From Alphaproteobacteria bacterium (GTDB taxonomy: Bacteria; Pseudomonadota; Alphaproteobacteria; Ferrovibrionales; Ferrovibrionaceae): a stretch of DNA of 64,000 nt. Under the pieces are notes generated by a model. That model did no database searches, had not been told where the DNA came from, and saw nothing but the letters and a program-made list of their open reading frames with translations. Positions 37,733 through 45,936 of this stretch are shown here, in pieces (the stretch's first letter is position 1; each line of letters opens with the position of its first letter). The translations under genes were made by a program, and so were the position numbers. The stretch lies in assembly GCA_017307375.1 (NCBI GenBank), contig JAFKFH010000012.1, positions 174,825 through 238,824 of the forward strand. Direction: 5' to 3'.

Positions 37733-39066
37733 GCATGCCGATCGCCCCCGCCTCGCGCCTCGACTGGCTCGACCTGGCGCTGGTCGCGATGTTTCTGGCG
37801 GGCATCTATCTCGGCGTGTCCCTGCCGATCACGGCGAAAATTCCGCTGACCGCGGCCCCATCGGGGCTTGCCGGGCTGGTCATGCTGTGGCGGCGGCGGG
37901 ACGAGATCGATCCAGCCCATCTCGCCGGGCTCTTCGGCGTGCTCGCACTCTACCTCGTCTCCGTGCTGGTCGGCCCCGATCTTGCCTGGCTGTCGAAACG
38001 CTTCACCGGTTTCCTGCAGCTGAGCTATTCGCTGGTTATCGGGTACGGGCTGTTCCTGACGATGATCCGGGCCGACCGCGACCAGCTCTCCCGGCTGTTC
38101 CTCGGCTTCTGCCTGTTCATGCTGATCGGCTGCCTGCTCGAATCCTACGCCGGGCTACGCCCGGTCAGCGACGCGGTGCGGATGAAGATCTACGATTCTG
38201 GGGTCTACGACTCCGATCTGCGCGATCAGATCCTCTATGGCCGCATCCGCCCGAAATGGTTTACCTCCGAGCCCTCGGCCGTGACCTTCGCCTATACGCT
38301 CTACGGCTTTGCGTGGCTGGTGCTCAGCCGCTGGCGGTGGAAGCTTCTCGGCTATCTGGCGATGGCGGGCGTGGGCGTCGTCGCCATGCCCGGTCCGACT
38401 CTGCTGCTGATGCTCGTCCTGGTCATGCCCTATGAGCTGTTCGTCGCCGGCCGGGTCCCGGGCCAGCCCGCCTCGGTCAACCGCGCCATCACCGTCGTCG
38501 TGCTGTCGGCGCTGCTGCTGATCGCCGCGGCGATCGTCGGCTCGATCGTCTTCGCCGAACGGCTGCGGACGATCGATGGCGGCAACGATCCTTCCTTCTT
38601 CTTTCGCGTGACCGGGCCGATGCTGGTCGCCCTGGAAATCTTCAAGGTGTATCCGTGGGCCGGGGCGGGGCTGACCGCCGAACCGTTCATCGCCGATCTG
38701 GTGATGAACGTCTTCGTGCGCTCGCCGCAATTCTCGGCCGGCTGGGACTTCTCGAGCGGGCCGGAGATCCTGACCAACTATTTCTGGCTGCACTGGATCT
38801 ATCTCGGCATCGTCATGGGCGGCGCGATCGCCGCGGCGCTTGCCCTGTGGCTGCGCCAGATCGGCGTGCCATCAGCCTTGTTCTGCTTCATGGCCTGGGC
38901 CGTGCTGGGCCAGGCATCCGGCGCCTATGTCGGCCCCAAGACCTGGGCGGTGCTCTACATCGCGGCCGGCGCCGCGACCCTCGCGGTCGGCAGCCTGAGG
39001 CGTGCGACCGGCGCAGCGTCGGAAGACTGGGCCGGCATACCGGCCAGCCGCCGGGCGTGGCGATGA
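37729..39066 (+). CDS. O-antigen ligase/polymerase-like membrane protein (Wzy)
   Basis: A polytopic membrane protein of 445 residues with about 10-12 hydrophobic segments. A longer polar periplasmic loop lies around residues 135-190 and another, with FFFRVTGPMLVALEIFKVYPWAGAG, around 285-305. The motif R-x-x-x-x-x-x-A-x-x-x-x-x-x-P-x-x-G-x-G is typical of Wzy/WaaL proteins. Position inside a Wzx/Wzy-type cluster makes it the candidate polymerase. Sequence alone does not separate polymerase from ligase. Stop overlaps the next gene (ATGA). Confidence 0.8.
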   Translation: MSMPIAPASRLDWLDLALVAMFLAGIYLGVSLPITAKIPLTAAPSGLAGLVMLWRRRDEIDPAHLAGLFGVLALYLVSVLVGPDLAWLSKRFTGFLQLSYSLVIGYGLFLTMIRADRDQLSRLFLGFCLFMLIGCLLESYAGLRPVSDAVRMKIYDSGVYDSDLRDQILYGRIRPKWFTSEPSAVTFAYTLYGFAWLVLSRWRWKLLGYLAMAGVGVVAMPGPTLLLMLVLVMPYELFVAGRVPGQPASVNRAITVVVLSALLLIAAAIVGSIVFAERLRTIDGGNDPSFFFRVTGPMLVALEIFKVYPWAGAGLTAEPFIADLVMNVFVRSPQFSAGWDFSSGPEILTNYFWLHWIYLGIVMGGAIAAALALWLRQIGVPSALFCFMAWAVLGQASGAYVGPKTWAVLYIAAGAATLAVGSLRRATGAASEDWAGIPASRRAWR

Positions 39067-40295
39067 CCAGCCGGCGCACCCTGCTCGGTGCGGGAGCCGC
39101 ACTGGCATTGGCGGCCACGCCCGATACGGCAAAGCCGGCACCGCGCGAGACGCAGCCGGCAACCGCCTTCGGCACGGTCGGGGACGGCCGGACCGATGAC
39201 AGCGCGGCGCTGCAGCGGGCGCTGGACGCGACCTTCGCACCCGACAGCCGAAATCCGTTCCTGGTGATCCCGCCCGGCACCTACCGGGTCTCCCGGCCGC
39301 TGCGCATCGACTTCCGCGGCGATCAGACCCGGCCCTGCGGCATCGTTGCCCACGGGGCCCGCATCGTTTCGCAGATCGACGACGGCCGGCCCGTGCTGTC
39401 GATCGCCTCGGGCGCCACCGTGCGCTTGCTGCTGATCGAGGGTCTTGACGTCCAAGGCAATGGCCGGGAAGGGCACGGCCTGTCGATCGACTGCGATGAC
39501 AAGGACCACTATCTCTACAACTTCTGCCTGCGCGACCTGACCATCCAGAACTGCGGCGGTGACGGCCTGCGCCTGCTCGGCAACGTCTTCGAGGGGCAGA
39601 TCATCAACAGCTATTTCCGCAAGAACGCCGGCAACGGTGCCACCTTTGCCCACGGTCTCAGCGGCGGAATCCTCTCGGCCATCCATGTCTTCGGCGCCGT
39701 GTTCGGCGACAATGGCGGCCATGGTGCGGCCCTGGTCCACCATTGCTATGACGTGGCCTTCCACGGCTGCTATTTCCTGCTCAATGCCCGCTTCGGCCTG
39801 GTCGCGGAAAACGGCGTCACGCTGCTGTCGAACTGCGGCTTCGAGAATAATCACGAGGCCGCCGGCGACTTCGCCCGGGGCGATGCCGGGATCGATCTGC
39901 GTGGCTTTGCCACGCTGATCGGCTGCACCGCCTATTCGATGTTCAACCAGACCCGCCTGTTGCGCGCCTATGTCGTCGGCCGTCTGGTCATGATCGGCTG
40001 CTCGGGTGACGGCGATGCGCGCGCCAGGGGCGCGGGACTGGCGAGCCTTGCGGGACGCAAGGATGCCTCTGCCGTGGCGATCGGCTGTTCGGGCACGATC
40101 GACTATCGCGACGGCTTCGACGGAGTCGAAATCGGCAATGCCGCCGGCGGCGCCCGCTTTCCGGCGGATTGGCGCAGCCCGAACCTGCTGCGGATCGGCG
40201 AACATCGCCTGTGGGTCGACGGGCGTGGCCGCCTGCGCGCCAAGAACGGCCGCCCCGCCGCCGACGACGACGGCGGGGTGGTCGGACAGGCCTAG
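39063..40295 (+). CDS. exported right-handed beta-helix protein (pectate-lyase-like)
   Basis: A 410-residue protein with a Tat-like signal (MTSRRTLLGAGAALALA). The mature part opens with FGTVGDGRTDDSAALQRALD, the start of the pectate-lyase_3/GH28-type helix. Many short repeats follow, rich in N, G and hydrophobics (LLLIEGLDVQGNG, LRDLTIQNCGGDGLRLLGN, IGCSGDGDA). It may trim or modify the polymer in the periplasm, or be a polysaccharide lyase. No catalytic triad can be assigned by eye. Convergent with the TRAP dctM gene; the two stops share CTAG. Confidence 0.83.
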   Translation: MTSRRTLLGAGAALALAATPDTAKPAPRETQPATAFGTVGDGRTDDSAALQRALDATFAPDSRNPFLVIPPGTYRVSRPLRIDFRGDQTRPCGIVAHGARIVSQIDDGRPVLSIASGATVRLLLIEGLDVQGNGREGHGLSIDCDDKDHYLYNFCLRDLTIQNCGGDGLRLLGNVFEGQIINSYFRKNAGNGATFAHGLSGGILSAIHVFGAVFGDNGGHGAALVHHCYDVAFHGCYFLLNARFGLVAENGVTLLSNCGFENNHEAAGDFARGDAGIDLRGFATLIGCTAYSMFNQTRLLRAYVVGRLVMIGCSGDGDARARGAGLASLAGRKDASAVAIGCSGTIDYRDGFDGVEIGNAAGGARFPADWRSPNLLRIGEHRLWVDGRGRLRAKNGRPAADDDGGVVGQA

Positions 40296-41569
40296 TAGAA
40301 CCAGCGCGCCGGAATGGTCACGAGACCCGGAAACAGCACCATCACGAACATGACGATGAACTCGGCGACCATGAAGGGCAGCACGCCCCGGGTGACCGCG
40401 TCCATCCCGACCCGCCCCACGCCCGCGACGGTGTTGAGCACCACGCCGACCGGCGGCGTGATCAGCCCGATCGCGTTGTTGATCATGAACAGGACGCCGA
40501 AATAGACCGGGTCGATGCCGGCTGCCTTGACAAGCGGCATCAAGACCGGCGTCAGGATCAGGATGGTCGGGGTCAGGTCCAGCGCCGTGCCGACGACCAT
40601 GACCAGGACCATGATCGCGATCATCAGCAAGGTCGGAGTGCCGATCAGCGGTTGAAGCAGCGCGACCACATCGCCCGGAATATCGGCGACGGTGATCAGC
40701 CAGGCGCTGACTGCCGCCGCCGCGACCAGGAACATCACCACCGCGCTGGTCCGCGCCGCCCGGACGAAGACACCGTACAACGCCGATAGCTTCAGTTCAC
40801 GATAGACCAGGCACGAGACGACCAGCGCATAAACCGCGGCGACCACCCCGGCCTCGGTCGGGGTGAAAACCCCCATCTTGAGCCCGACGATGATGATGAC
40901 GGGCAGGACCAGCGCCCAGAGCGCCTCGCGCAGCGCGCCGACGAGGTCGGTCAGCGGCCGGCGCGGCAACGGCACAAAGCTGTCGCGGCGCGAGATCCAC
41001 CACCATGTCGCGCACAGCGTGAGGCCAAGCATGATGCCCGGAAAGATCCCGGCCATGAACAGCCGCGAGATCGAGACATTCGCGGCGACACCGAAGACGA
41101 CATAGCCGATGCTGGGCGGCAACACCGGGGCGATGATGCTGGCCGAGGCGATCAACCCGCCCGACCGCGCCTTGTCGTAACCAGCCATTGTCATCATCGG
41201 CAGCAGCAGGGCCGACAGCGCCGCGGCATCGGCGACAGCGGACCCGGAGAGTGCGGCCAGCAGCAGGGCCGCGAAGATCGTGACGAAGCCCAGCCCGCCG
41301 CGGACATGCCCGAACAGGATCAGGGCGAGATTGACGATCCGGCGCGAAAGACCGCCGGCGTTCATCACCTCGCCGGCCAGCAGGAAGAAGGGAATGGCCA
41401 GCAGCGGATAGCTGTCGGCACCGTGGATCACGTTCTCGGCCAGGATCTGGGCGTCGAACATGTCGAGATGCCACATCAGCGCCGCGCCGCAGACCAGAAG
41501 CGCGAAGGCGATCGGGATCCCCAGCGCCATCGCCCCGAGCAGCGAGGCCACGAAGACGAAGATAGTCAT
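40292..41569 (-). CDS. dctM: TRAP transporter large permease (DctM)
   Basis: A 425-residue, roughly 12-span membrane subunit of a TRAP uptake system that imports organic acids with Na+. DctM hallmarks are the N-terminal IPIAFALLVCGA, PLLAIPFFLLAGEVMNAGGLSRRI, SGSAVADAAALSALLLPMM, ASIIAPVLPPSI, and late DLTPTILILTPVLMPLVKAAGIDPVYFG plus ITPPVGVVLN. ATG 41569 overlaps the dctQ stop by four bases. Last gene of dctP-x-dctQ-dctM. Confidence 0.94.
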   Translation of the reverse strand: MTIFVFVASLLGAMALGIPIAFALLVCGAALMWHLDMFDAQILAENVIHGADSYPLLAIPFFLLAGEVMNAGGLSRRIVNLALILFGHVRGGLGFVTIFAALLLAALSGSAVADAAALSALLLPMMTMAGYDKARSGGLIASASIIAPVLPPSIGYVVFGVAANVSISRLFMAGIFPGIMLGLTLCATWWWISRRDSFVPLPRRPLTDLVGALREALWALVLPVIIIVGLKMGVFTPTEAGVVAAVYALVVSCLVYRELKLSALYGVFVRAARTSAVVMFLVAAAAVSAWLITVADIPGDVVALLQPLIGTPTLLMIAIMVLVMVVGTALDLTPTILILTPVLMPLVKAAGIDPVYFGVLFMINNAIGLITPPVGVVLNTVAGVGRVGMDAVTRGVLPFMVAEFIVMFVMVLFPGLVTIPARWFY

Positions 41570-42078
41570 GCATGGTCCTCGGATTCACGGATAATCACGA
41601 GATCCTCGTCGCGCAGCCGGCCGGTCAGCAACCGCAGCAGTTCCACCCCCAGGATGGCGGCCGCCGACACCGCGAACACGACCCCCGCGGCATAGAACCA
41701 GGCCAGCGAGGCCCCCGAGGAGGGCGCGCTGACGTTCCAGTTCAGGATGGTCTGGTCGAGCGCGCCGCGAAACAGCAGCCAGCAGACGAACAGCATCAAC
41801 AGATAGCCGACGGCCAGGCAGGCCTTCCTGCCCTTCGGACCCAGCCGGCCGACGAGGAATTCGGTGCCGAGATGCCCGTGGTGGCGCAATGCCACGATGC
41901 CGCCGAGGAACGTCGTCCAGACGAACATCCAGCGCGACAGTTCCTCGGTCACGGTGATGCCGGAATTGAACAGATAACGTAGCGCGACATTGGCAAAGAC
42001 CAGGGCGACCATCAAGGCCAGCAGCACGACGCTGACGACCTCGAGCATCTGGCAGTAGCGCGACAGCAGGCGGTTCAT
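41566..42078 (-). CDS. dctQ: TRAP transporter small permease (DctQ)
   Basis: A 170-residue membrane subunit with four hydrophobic helices. The family signature in helix 1-2 is VVLLALMVALVFANVALRYLFNSGITVTEELSRWMFVW, followed by GGIVALRHHGHLG. ATG 42078 was chosen since GGGGTGG precedes it and homology begins here; the frame extends 12 codons further. It overlaps the upstream gene's stop by four bases. Confidence 0.92.
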   Translation of the reverse strand: MNRLLSRYCQMLEVVSVVLLALMVALVFANVALRYLFNSGITVTEELSRWMFVWTTFLGGIVALRHHGHLGTEFLVGRLGPKGRKACLAVGYLLMLFVCWLLFRGALDQTILNWNVSAPSSGASLAWFYAAGVVFAVSAAAILGVELLRLLTGRLRDEDLVIIRESEDHA

Positions 42079-42737
42079 GGCGCCACCCCTTCGATCGCGG
42101 CGAGGCTGTGGCACAGGCGATAGACGGCGTCGAGCGGCGGCCTCGCGGCATCGTCGAGGGGCAGGTCGACGGCTGCGACGGCGTCATGATCGTAGCCCGA
42201 CAGCAGGATGATCCAGTCGGCGACGGCATCGCCGCCACGGATACGCTGTTCGGTGGTCGGGGCCAGATCCGGCGTTTCGGTGCGCAGCAGATGCGCACCG
42301 GTCAACCCGGGGCGGTCCGGTATCACGGCCAGCACCGTCGCAAGCCGCCGGCGCAAATCGTCCGCCCGGCCCGGCGCCGGCGACAGCCGCAGGGTGCGCA
42401 TGTACTGGCCGATGCCGCCGCCGACGCTTTCCAGGATACGGCACTGGCTGCGCACCATGTTGCGATGCTGCGGCATCAGCCGCTGCGACCAGGGCGTCGG
42501 ATCGTTCAGCCGCGCCAGATAGGCGGCGGATGCGAGGGTTTCGTATGCGTGCAATTCATAAAGCACGAAGAACCCCTCGCCGCCAGCCGTGTCGGCCCAG
42601 CGCGATCCCCGGCGAAAGCCCGGAATCCGCATCCGCTCCGGGAAATGCTCGTGGGAATGCCAATCCTCGAACTCGGTTCTGAGGGCAGCGGCAATATCCC
42701 ACCACATCGCGACGGCAGCCGATCCGAGCAGGGCCAT
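42075..42737 (-). CDS. uncharacterised protein in TRAP operon, EthD/Dabb-like
   Basis: A 220-residue cytoplasmic protein with no signal peptide. The N-terminal segment W-x-x-E-x-x-x-x-x-W-H-x-x-E-H-x-P-E-R-x-x-I-P-G-F-x-x-G-x-R (about 18-45) is the pattern of a family of ferredoxin-fold stress or degradation proteins (EthD-like). Length and a weaker second half suggest two such repeats. It sits between dctP and dctQ, overlapping dctQ by four nt, so it belongs to the transport unit. It may act on the imported compound, but that is inference. AGGG supports ATG 42737; Met 11 is an alternative. Confidence 0.68.
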   Translation of the reverse strand: MALLGSAAVAMWWDIAAALRTEFEDWHSHEHFPERMRIPGFRRGSRWADTAGGEGFFVLYELHAYETLASAAYLARLNDPTPWSQRLMPQHRNMVRSQCRILESVGGGIGQYMRTLRLSPAPGRADDLRRRLATVLAVIPDRPGLTGAHLLRTETPDLAPTTEQRIRGGDAVADWIILLSGYDHDAVAAVDLPLDDAARPPLDAVYRLCHSLAAIEGVAP

Positions 42738-42746
42738 GACGCAGCC

Positions 42747-43757
42747 CTAGTTCCCGCGCAGGCGGGCGATCTCGTCCGCCACCTGCCTGGCCAGCGGGCC
42801 GACTTCGGACGCGAACTTCTCGACGACCGGCCGCACTTTTTCGCGCATCCGGTCAAGCTCGGCCGGCGAGACCTCGTTGACCTGCATCACCTTGCGCAAA
42901 CGGCCGACCGCCTCGCCTTCCTGGATCTGCAGCGCCTTGCGCTCCTCCACCTTGGCTTCGTCGGCCGCCGCCTGGATCAGGGCCCGGTCATCGGGCGACA
43001 GCGCGTCCCAGGTCTTCTTGCTCATCAGCAGCGGCATGCCGGTATAGAGATGCCGGGTCAGCGACAGGTACTTCTGCACCTCGGCGAACTTCGCCGATTC
43101 GATCACCGCGACCGGGTTGTCCTGGCCGTCGATCGCCTTCGATTCCAGCGCGCCGTAGACTTCGCCGAAGCTGAGCGGCACCGGATTGGCGCCGAGCGCC
43201 TTGAATGTCTCGATGTAGATCGGCGACGCAATGACGCGCAGCTTCAGCCCGGCGATATCCTCGGGCTTGGTGATCGGCTGCTTCGAGTTCGTGATGTTGC
43301 GGAACCCGAGATCCCAGATGCCCAGCCCGACGATGTTCTGATCCTGCAGCCTGGCCATCAGCGTCCGGGCGATTCCGCCGTCGCTCAGGGCATAGGCTTC
43401 GTTGAAGTCCCGGAACAGGAACGGGAAGTCGAAGACCATGAACTCCTTGTTCAGACCGGCAAGCAAGCCCGTCGCCATGATGGTGAAATCGAGCGTGCCG
43501 CCACGCACCGCCGACAGGTTCTGCTGATCGGTGCCCAACACCGCGTTGGCAAAGATGTTCACCCGGATCCGGCCGCTGCTTTTCGCCGCGACGACGTCGG
43601 CGAACTTCTGCGCGCCGATGCCGATCGGATGATCCTTGGCCAGGCTGAAGCCGAATTTCAGGGTCTTGTCCTGCGCGGCGGCGCCGAACGCCGTCGCCAT
43701 CAGGGCAATACCGGTCAGGCAGCCGAGCGCACGCCGGCTGAACTTCGCATTCCTCAT
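42747..43757 (-). CDS. dctP: TRAP transporter substrate-binding protein (DctP)
   Basis: A 336-residue periplasmic receptor with a Sec signal (cleavage GAAAQ, about residue 29). DctP features are LKFGFSLAKDHPIGIGAQKFADVVAAKSSGRIRVNIFANAVLG, the carboxylate-binding Arg region GLKLRVIASPIYIETFKALGANPVPLSFGEVYGALESKAIDGQDNP, and KYLSLTRHLY. Substrate is probably an organic acid, identity unknown. First gene of the operon, divergent from an IclR regulator. Confidence 0.93.
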   Translation of the reverse strand: MRNAKFSRRALGCLTGIALMATAFGAAAQDKTLKFGFSLAKDHPIGIGAQKFADVVAAKSSGRIRVNIFANAVLGTDQQNLSAVRGGTLDFTIMATGLLAGLNKEFMVFDFPFLFRDFNEAYALSDGGIARTLMARLQDQNIVGLGIWDLGFRNITNSKQPITKPEDIAGLKLRVIASPIYIETFKALGANPVPLSFGEVYGALESKAIDGQDNPVAVIESAKFAEVQKYLSLTRHLYTGMPLLMSKKTWDALSPDDRALIQAAADEAKVEERKALQIQEGEAVGRLRKVMQVNEVSPAELDRMREKVRPVVEKFASEVGPLARQVADEIARLRGN

Positions 43758-43850
43758 GTTTCCTCCGTTGGCCGCCGGGCGCTGATCGCGCCTCCCCTTG
43801 GTCCGGCTCGGATCGTTGGATATCAGTCGATTTTTTGTATGTCTATCGAT

Positions 43851-43869
43851 TTTTGAATGATGTTCAAAA
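43851..43869. promoter_or_regulatory. candidate IclR operator
   Basis: TTTTGAA-N5-TTCAAAA, a perfect 7-bp inverted repeat in the AT-rich divergent promoter region between dctP and the IclR gene. It is 57 nt from the regulator start and 94 nt from dctP. Symmetry and size suit an IclR dimer. Confidence 0.55.
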
Positions 43870-43925
43870 TTTGACAGTGCGACGCCTGCAGGCTAGATGT
43901 CGCCCGCGTTCTGGCGGGGTGATGC

Positions 43926-44735
43926 ATGAGCGGTTCGCTCGAAAAGTCGTTGGCGGTCCTGGAATATCTGTCCGCACGGCCGGACGGCGCGGCCCTGGCC
44001 GACATCGCTTCCGATCTCGGGCAGTTGCGCAGCGGCTGCCACCGCACGCTGCAGGAGCTGGTCCGCTACGGCTATGTCCGGCCGCTGCCCAACAAGGGCG
44101 ACTATGCGCTGACCACCAAGCTTGCCTCGCTCGGCCTCAGCTTCCTCAGCAAGTCGGGGGTCGTCGACATTGCCCAGCCGATCATCGACCGGCTGGCCCG
44201 CGCAACCGAGGAACTGGTGCGCCTCGCCATCGTCGACGGCGAGCGCCTGACTCTGGTCGCCAAGGCCCAGGGTTCGAGGTCGGGCCTGCTCTACGATCCC
44301 GACATGGGCATAGAACTGCGCCTGTCCTGCAGCGCTGCGGGCCACGCCTGGCTGATGACGCTGACCGAGGAACAGGCGCTGGAGGCGGTGACGCGACAGG
44401 GCTTCGGCCATCCGTCGAACTTCGGGCCGAAGGCCCCGACGACGATCAAGGCCTTGCTGGCGATGCTTCGCGACAGCCGCAAACGCGGCTATGCCATGCT
44501 GCGCGACGTCTACGCCCCGGGCATGAGTTCGATGGCCGCGCCGGTCCAGCGGGAAGGCGAGGATGCCAGGGGGGTGGTGGTCATCGCCGGCCCCTCGATG
44601 CGCCTGACCGAGGAACGCATGCTGGCATTTGCCGAACCACTGTGCGCCGCCGCTGCCGAACTGGCCCAGGCCGGGACGGCGTCGCCGCTGCTGAAGGCCG
44701 CCAATCTCGGCACCTGGGGCAACCGCCTGGCCTGA
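43926..44735 (+). CDS. IclR-family transcriptional regulator
   Basis: A 269-residue regulator. The N-terminal winged helix (about 5-65) reads SLEKSLAVLEYLSARPDGAALADIASDLG followed by HRTLQELVRYGYV. The C-terminal IclR effector domain has ELVRLAIVDGERLTLVAKAQGS, the cavity segment LSCSAAGHAWL, and a final MAAPVQREGEDARGVVVIAGPSMR. Divergent from the TRAP operon with one inverted repeat between them, so it very likely controls that operon in response to its substrate. Confidence 0.9.
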   Translation: MSGSLEKSLAVLEYLSARPDGAALADIASDLGQLRSGCHRTLQELVRYGYVRPLPNKGDYALTTKLASLGLSFLSKSGVVDIAQPIIDRLARATEELVRLAIVDGERLTLVAKAQGSRSGLLYDPDMGIELRLSCSAAGHAWLMTLTEEQALEAVTRQGFGHPSNFGPKAPTTIKALLAMLRDSRKRGYAMLRDVYAPGMSSMAAPVQREGEDARGVVVIAGPSMRLTEERMLAFAEPLCAAAAELAQAGTASPLLKAANLGTWGNRLA

Positions 44736-44737
44736 CG

Positions 44738-44780
44738 GGCGGCTGCCCCGCGAGAGGATTCCGTCCGGACGCCAGCCGCC
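44738..44780. terminator. stem-loop between convergent genes
   Basis: GGCGGCTG at 44738 and CAGCCGCC at 44773 form a perfect 8-bp stem with a 27-nt loop, filling the 46-nt gap between the convergent IclR and hypothetical genes. No T-run, so a bidirectional terminator is possible but unproven. Confidence 0.45.
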
Positions 44781-44781
44781 G

Positions 44782-45786
44782 CTACATCGGTATGACCGCC
44801 GGTTCGATCGACATCCGGACGAAGATGACCTGCGCGGTTTCGTCCGGATAGGTGACCAGCAGCTGCTCTGCGCCAACGCCGTCCTTCAGCACCCTGTAGG
44901 GCCAGATCGTAGGCCCAGCGGTGGCGCTGCCGCCACTCTGGCTGACGATACCGGTCACGGCGATCTTGTACTTGCCGTCGGCGCCGGAACCGGCGATCGC
45001 ATAGGTGAGTACCTTGGTGGTGTACTCGGTATAGGCGACATAGATCAGCCCGGTATTCAACCTGACGATCGCGGGCGCATAGATGCTCCTGATGTCGAGC
45101 ACGCAATCACGGGCTGGATCGAATTCGAACACGTGGTCGCCGGAGTGGGCGAGCCGCATCTTGTTGTCGGCCTTGTCGAAATAGGCCAGCATGTAGCGGC
45201 GCCCATCGCGGATCAGGCAGACGCCATCGGTGCAGGCACGCTTATCGAGCGTCAGCATCGATGAAAACGTCAGAGTATCGGCCAGCGGATCGACGAATGC
45301 CTGGCCGAGACAAATCGTGCCCGTGCCCGCGGCCGCCCAGGCGAGATTGAGGCATAATCGACCGTTCTGCGTACCCAGATGCGCCGAGACCGCACTGGCC
45401 GGAGAAGCCTTGGGAAAGGCCTGCGGGGCGCCGACGGTCCATTCGTACGCGAGAGCATCCGGGCCGGGCGAAGGTTTGCGCGTGAACTTGCGCAGTATCA
45501 GGCCGCCGTCAGCCTGCGACACATAGATGCAGTAGCCGGACATCTGGTCGGGCAGAACGACCCAGGCAGGACCATAATTCGACTTGATGTCGGTGCCGAT
45601 CGGCGATTGGACGAACGTATCCGGTGACACCGAGGGCGCGCGGTTGAGGAAATTCAGCCGCTTGTCGAGGCCGGTCCAGACGAGGTAGTCGCCGAAGCGC
45701 GCCCCGGTATCGGCCTCCCTGGGCAGAAAGAGATAGGCATTACCCACGCATTTTTGCAGCGTGGTACCGCGATTGATTGCCGGCAT
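44782..45786 (-). CDS. hypothetical protein, possibly beta-propeller
   Basis: I do not recognise this 334-residue protein. It has no signal peptide or membrane segment. The sequence is beta-rich with repeated blocks of about 50-60 residues ending in short aromatic strands (GYCIYVSQADGGLIL, RRYMLAYFDKADNKMRL, GLIYVAYTEYTTKVLTYAI, QLLVTYPDETAQVIFV), as in a five- to seven-bladed propeller. GAGG seven nt before ATG 45786 supports the start. It is a single gene with its own 150-nt leader, between the IclR and wzx genes, and looks like part of an insertion in the exopolysaccharide locus. Codon use is slightly less GC-biased than its neighbours by eye. Confidence 0.65.
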   Translation of the reverse strand: MPAINRGTTLQKCVGNAYLFLPREADTGARFGDYLVWTGLDKRLNFLNRAPSVSPDTFVQSPIGTDIKSNYGPAWVVLPDQMSGYCIYVSQADGGLILRKFTRKPSPGPDALAYEWTVGAPQAFPKASPASAVSAHLGTQNGRLCLNLAWAAAGTGTICLGQAFVDPLADTLTFSSMLTLDKRACTDGVCLIRDGRRYMLAYFDKADNKMRLAHSGDHVFEFDPARDCVLDIRSIYAPAIVRLNTGLIYVAYTEYTTKVLTYAIAGSGADGKYKIAVTGIVSQSGGSATAGPTIWPYRVLKDGVGAEQLLVTYPDETAQVIFVRMSIEPAVIPM

Positions 45787-45871
45787 GATGACCTCGCTCA
45801 GTAGCCGTTTCGCAGAATGCTCCTTTTACGAGCCTAAACGGAAACCGATCACCGGCCGAAATAAATACGTG

Positions 45872-45883
45872 TGATCCGGATCA
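45872..45883. promoter_or_regulatory. 12-bp palindrome upstream of hypothetical gene
   Basis: TGATCCGGATCA, a perfect palindrome 86 nt upstream of the unrecognised gene's start, in the 150-nt gap after wzx. It might be an operator; a 12-bp palindrome can also occur by chance. Confidence 0.3.
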
Positions 45884-45936
45884 TGAATTCTCTCAAACCA
45901 GTCTTTTGCTGCGGTCGCGGGCGCCCGGGACCTTCC

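Noticed and set aside
44738..44780. Classical intrinsic terminator
   Set aside because: Good stem but no U-tract on either strand; listed with low confidence only.
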